Position numbers and translations under genes: made by a program | NCBI GenBank assembly: GCA_023375785.1 | Contig: SZWC01002424.1 | Span: 145,453 to 190,560, forward strand | Direction: 5' to 3' | Origin: Penium margaritaceum | Taxonomy: Eukaryota > Streptophyta > Zygnematophyceae > Desmidiales > Peniaceae | DNA: 45,108 nt | Shown: in pieces, positions 42,645-45,108 of the stretch | Numbering within the stretch: position 1 is the stretch's first letter | Layout: each line of letters starts with the position of its first letter | Notes under the pieces: generated by a model | The model's input: the letters and a program-made list of their open reading frames with translations, nothing else | What the model was told of the DNA's origin: nothing | The model's database searches: none

Positions 42645-44218
42645 TGTAGCGGGAGGGCCAGTTCGGCCCTCCCACCTCGCGATAGCGAGGGGGTGGCCGC
42701 AAGCCACCCCTCGCTATCGCGAGGGTTGGCCGGTGGCCAGCCACCCGCTGGCTACCGGCCGGCCGGCGGCCGACCGGCTGGGTGGCCGGCGGCCGGTCAA
42801 GTGACCGGCCGGCCACCTGCCGGCGAGCCATCAGCCGCCGATCGAGCTGGTAGCTCGATCGGCGGCCAGGAGGCCGTGAGGCCTCGAGGGCCGAGGCCTG
42901 TGGCCTCGTGCCCTCGTCCTCGCTCGCCCTTCTCGCTTGTGAGAACAAGCGAATACAAGGGATAGAGCGAGGAGCGAGGAGCGAGTAGCGCGCGAGAAGA
43001 GTCGGCGCGAAATCGCCGATCGTGCCTCGCACGCGATGATTTTGCGCCGACGCGTCAAAACGAAAACTCGAGTTCGTTTAGGACGAACTGCGAGTTTCTA
43101 AACCGGAAAACTCGTGCAAACTCACGAGTTCGAGGTAAAATCCCCTCGTTTTGGACCCAGAACGAGGGGGTTAGGTAAAAACGGAAATGGGCCTCCGGAG
43201 ACTCGGAATATTCGAGTCTCCCTGCTCTGGGTCGTTGATGACGATTGCCCCTCAGTCTTGCGAAGGGGGTAAACCCCTGACGCGGACTGAGAACGGCATT
43301 CTGCGAACTCCGACGACGACTTCAGAGCAGGAGCTGGAGATCCAGCCGTTATAGTGGTTCTCAGAGCAAGACAACCCTCGCGACCAAGGGTTCGACGGAA
43401 ACGGTGGCTACGACCTAGATAAAACGTCACCGGCAGCTGCAAGCAGCAGAAGAAACGCCAGAAGGGACTACGGCATCAACACTTGACGGATTGAAGCACC
43501 GTAAAGTGCGTTAGAGAGCTGGAAAAAAGCTCTACTTGGTGGAGAGTCTTTCTTCCAGCCTTTCCACACTTCCAGGGGGCTAGGAGGATTTTTGTGGGGC
43601 GGGTTGGAGAGTTCCCACCTCTAAAACCACAAAATCCTCCTCATTTTCAAGGCTCCTTCAAATCTCCTTCATCCAAAAAATTGGGACAGCGTCCCTCCCC
43701 AAGCTTAGGGGCTCTCACGACCTGAGAGCACCCTAAAAAGAAGGAGGGTGACAACTTGAGGACTCTTGGCGGCTCCCCCAACGCCGCCGGCTCAAGGAGT
43801 ACGCCGCCAAGGGGCACAAGACGCGCAAAGAAGACTCAAGAGGAGGCCAAGGAAGACACGAATACAAGAAGAAGACAAGAAGCTAGAAGAAGGATTGGAG
43901 GAATTGCTAGGAATTGTGTAATTCCTCTCCTATTGATTTGCCTAGCTTTGTGAGCGGTACTCACACTTCTTGTCAATTCCTTGTATTGTAATTTTCTGTT
44001 TTCCTAGGTACTAGTGCTTGCCAATCGCCGTGAGTCACGGCTTAGGAAGTCTAGTTCCAAAATCCACGACCTTGTGCCGACGTGGCGGCCTAGGGAAATA
44101 GAAATATAAATTGAAATGGCCTCACCGATCGTGAGAGCAACGTCTTAGGAGGCGATTCCTCCTCGTTGTGGGGTGATCCTCACAACAACCTTCACGTGCT
44201 AGTTGCACGAGCGACGGG
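42645..44218 (+). repeat. GC-rich palindromic leader, possible LTR/5' UTR of a further element
   Basis: It begins TGTAGCGGGAGGG and is sharply more GC-rich than the AT-rich DNA before it. The first 220 bp contain several strong hairpins: 42675-42697 with 42703-42724 (one bulge), GGCCGGTCA-ag-TGACCGGCC (42791-42810) and CCGCCGATCGAGCT-ggt-AGCTCGATCGGCGG (42835-42865). Toward 43900-44000 lies TTGTATTGTAATTTTCT, resembling an LTR R/U5 region. No CA end, primer-binding site or second copy could be fixed, so the LTR call is tentative; a host promoter is the alternative. Confidence 0.35.
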
Positions 44219-45108
44219 ATGGCAAGTGCCGGACCGTCTAAGGCCAACAAGGGCAAGGTGGTGACGTTCTCACCACACGCCCTTGGCGGACTCCAAGTTT
44301 TGGGAGCCGCCGCTGCGAGCACGGTTGCCAACCCAAAGGCAACCGTACCGCCTAAGGCAACCGTGTCGCCTAAGGCAACAGTGCCGCCTAAGGCAACCGA
44401 CGCCGACCTCGGTGATACCGAGAAGCGTGCGGAGGCCGCAAAGGTGCTCGACGAGCACGTCGACGCGCACATGGGCGACCCCCATGCGACGGACGACGCG
44501 ATGGAGGAGGATCTTCCGGAGGAAGACCCCGACGAAGAGCATGACGCCGACGATGGCGAAGGCGATGAGGATCGCGACCATCGCCATCGTCGTGCGGTGA
44601 ACTCGAGCCGATTGCTCGAGAAGGGAAAGGCACCCGCCGCATCGCCTGAAGCTGCCGACGGCAGCGAGACGGCCGAGAGCAGCAAGGGCGCCGAAAGCAG
44701 TCATACGGGAAGTTCCCGCGAGAGCGAGCCGGACGACGACGCCGCAAAGGCAATTCCCGATGGCCGTCGTAGGCTTGCGGAGTTTGCTGCTGAGGCGGCA
44801 GGCCGACTGAAGATCACCACCGACGGTGGAGACACGGCCCCACTCGGAGGAATGGGGGCGGACCCCCCCTCCTACGATGTGGCCGCGATGGGATAGGACA
44901 GCGCCCACTCGAGCGTCGTCGCCGACGATAGTCTCCTCCAAAAGGTGGGACTCCTTGGAGGCGTGTACGCGAACCGTACCCTCTTGCAGTGGGTAAGGGT
45001 GCACGGACAACGCGAGGCCCTGGAGGCTATCGCCGATGCTCTGACGACATCAGAGCTCAAGTTCGCGTTCGCCAACCTGCTGGCCCACGTCGGGCAGAGC
45101 ATCACGGA
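44219..45108 (+). pseudogene. Unrecognised Ala/Pro/acidic-rich ORF, one in-frame stop, runs off the window
   Basis: Starts at ATG 44219 (MASAGPSKANKGKVVTF) and is open for 225 codons to a TAG at 44894-44896. The same frame then stays open to the window end (DSAHSSVVADDSLLQKVG ... FANLLAHVGQ). Features are four PKAT repeats in about 20 residues (44334-44400), a heptad-like EKRAEAAKVLDEHVDAHM, a strongly acidic run EEDLPEEDPDEEHDADDGEGDEDRD and Ser/Glu-rich disorder. GC content is near 60%, well above the rest of the window. I do not recognise a family; by position after a possible LTR it could be a gag, and otherwise a disordered host protein. The long minus-strand ORFs opposite it are shadows. 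Confidence 0.45.

Noticed and set aside
44270-45010. A 246-codon minus-strand ORF
   Set aside because: It is the GC-rich antisense of the plus-strand ORF, with valine/glycine/arginine-rich composition typical of a shadow.

Overview
This 45-kb window looks like a gene-poor, transposon-packed stretch of a eukaryotic nuclear genome, most likely a green plant or streptophyte alga. Nested Ty3/gypsy, Ty1/copia, LINE, hAT-type and MITE sequences fill most of it, and three tandem plant-type telomere units (TTTAGGG) sit inside the LINE. There is no bacterial operon structure and no ribosomal or tRNA gene, CRISPR array or clear host gene. The species cannot be named from the sequence. Almost every protein-like stretch carries stops and frameshifts, so the annotation is mainly one of dead elements.

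Layout. (1) 1-6036, minus: a LINE with ORF1 (zinc-finger motifs) and ORF2 (AP-endonuclease domain), cut by the window's left edge. Its endonuclease is interrupted by a 22-bp telomeric insertion, and two single-N assembly gaps have misordered one piece. (2) 6037-8162: nothing recognised. (3) 8163-13390, minus: a chromovirus (gypsy A) missing gag and protease, with RT, RNase H, integrase, chromodomain, polypurine tract and a 1.1-kb 3' LTR. A 924-bp hAT-like MITE lies between integrase and chromodomain. (4) 13.87-17.4 kb: three long-hairpin fold-back units, two TA-flanked MITEs with paralogous empty sites, a diverged 653-bp-offset direct repeat, then a fragment related to the gypsy A LTR at 17.5 kb. 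(5) 18.7-24.3 kb, plus: a degenerate Ty1/copia element from gag to RNase H. (6) 25.2-25.7 kb: another gypsy A-like LTR fragment.

(7) 25.72-38.97 kb, minus: a second gypsy element (gypsy B), with gag, protease, RT, RNase H and integrase zinc finger at 35.4-39.0 kb and integrase core, C-terminus, polypurine tract and LTR at 25.7-27.5 kb. The halves are separated by 7,883 bp flanked by an identical 8-bp direct repeat (CAATGGTT) exactly where the integrase reading breaks. This insert carries a BED/DUF659/hAT-C transposase pseudogene, a Harbinger-like MITE and about 2.6 kb of roughly 300-bp tandem repeats including a G31 run. (8) 38.97-42.64 kb: AT-rich, no gene recognised. (9) 42.64-45.1 kb, plus: a GC-rich, palindrome-rich leader, perhaps an LTR, followed by a proline/alanine/acidic-rich ORF with one in-frame stop that runs off the window.

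The order of events can be read from the nesting. Fold-back and direct repeats predate the MITEs inside them, gypsy A predates its hAT MITE, and gypsy B predates the 7.9-kb insert. Nothing here suggests cooperating host genes. The interest lies in insertion footprints, the telomeric patch, the possible large hAT-type element with its satellite array, and assembly errors marked by single Ns.
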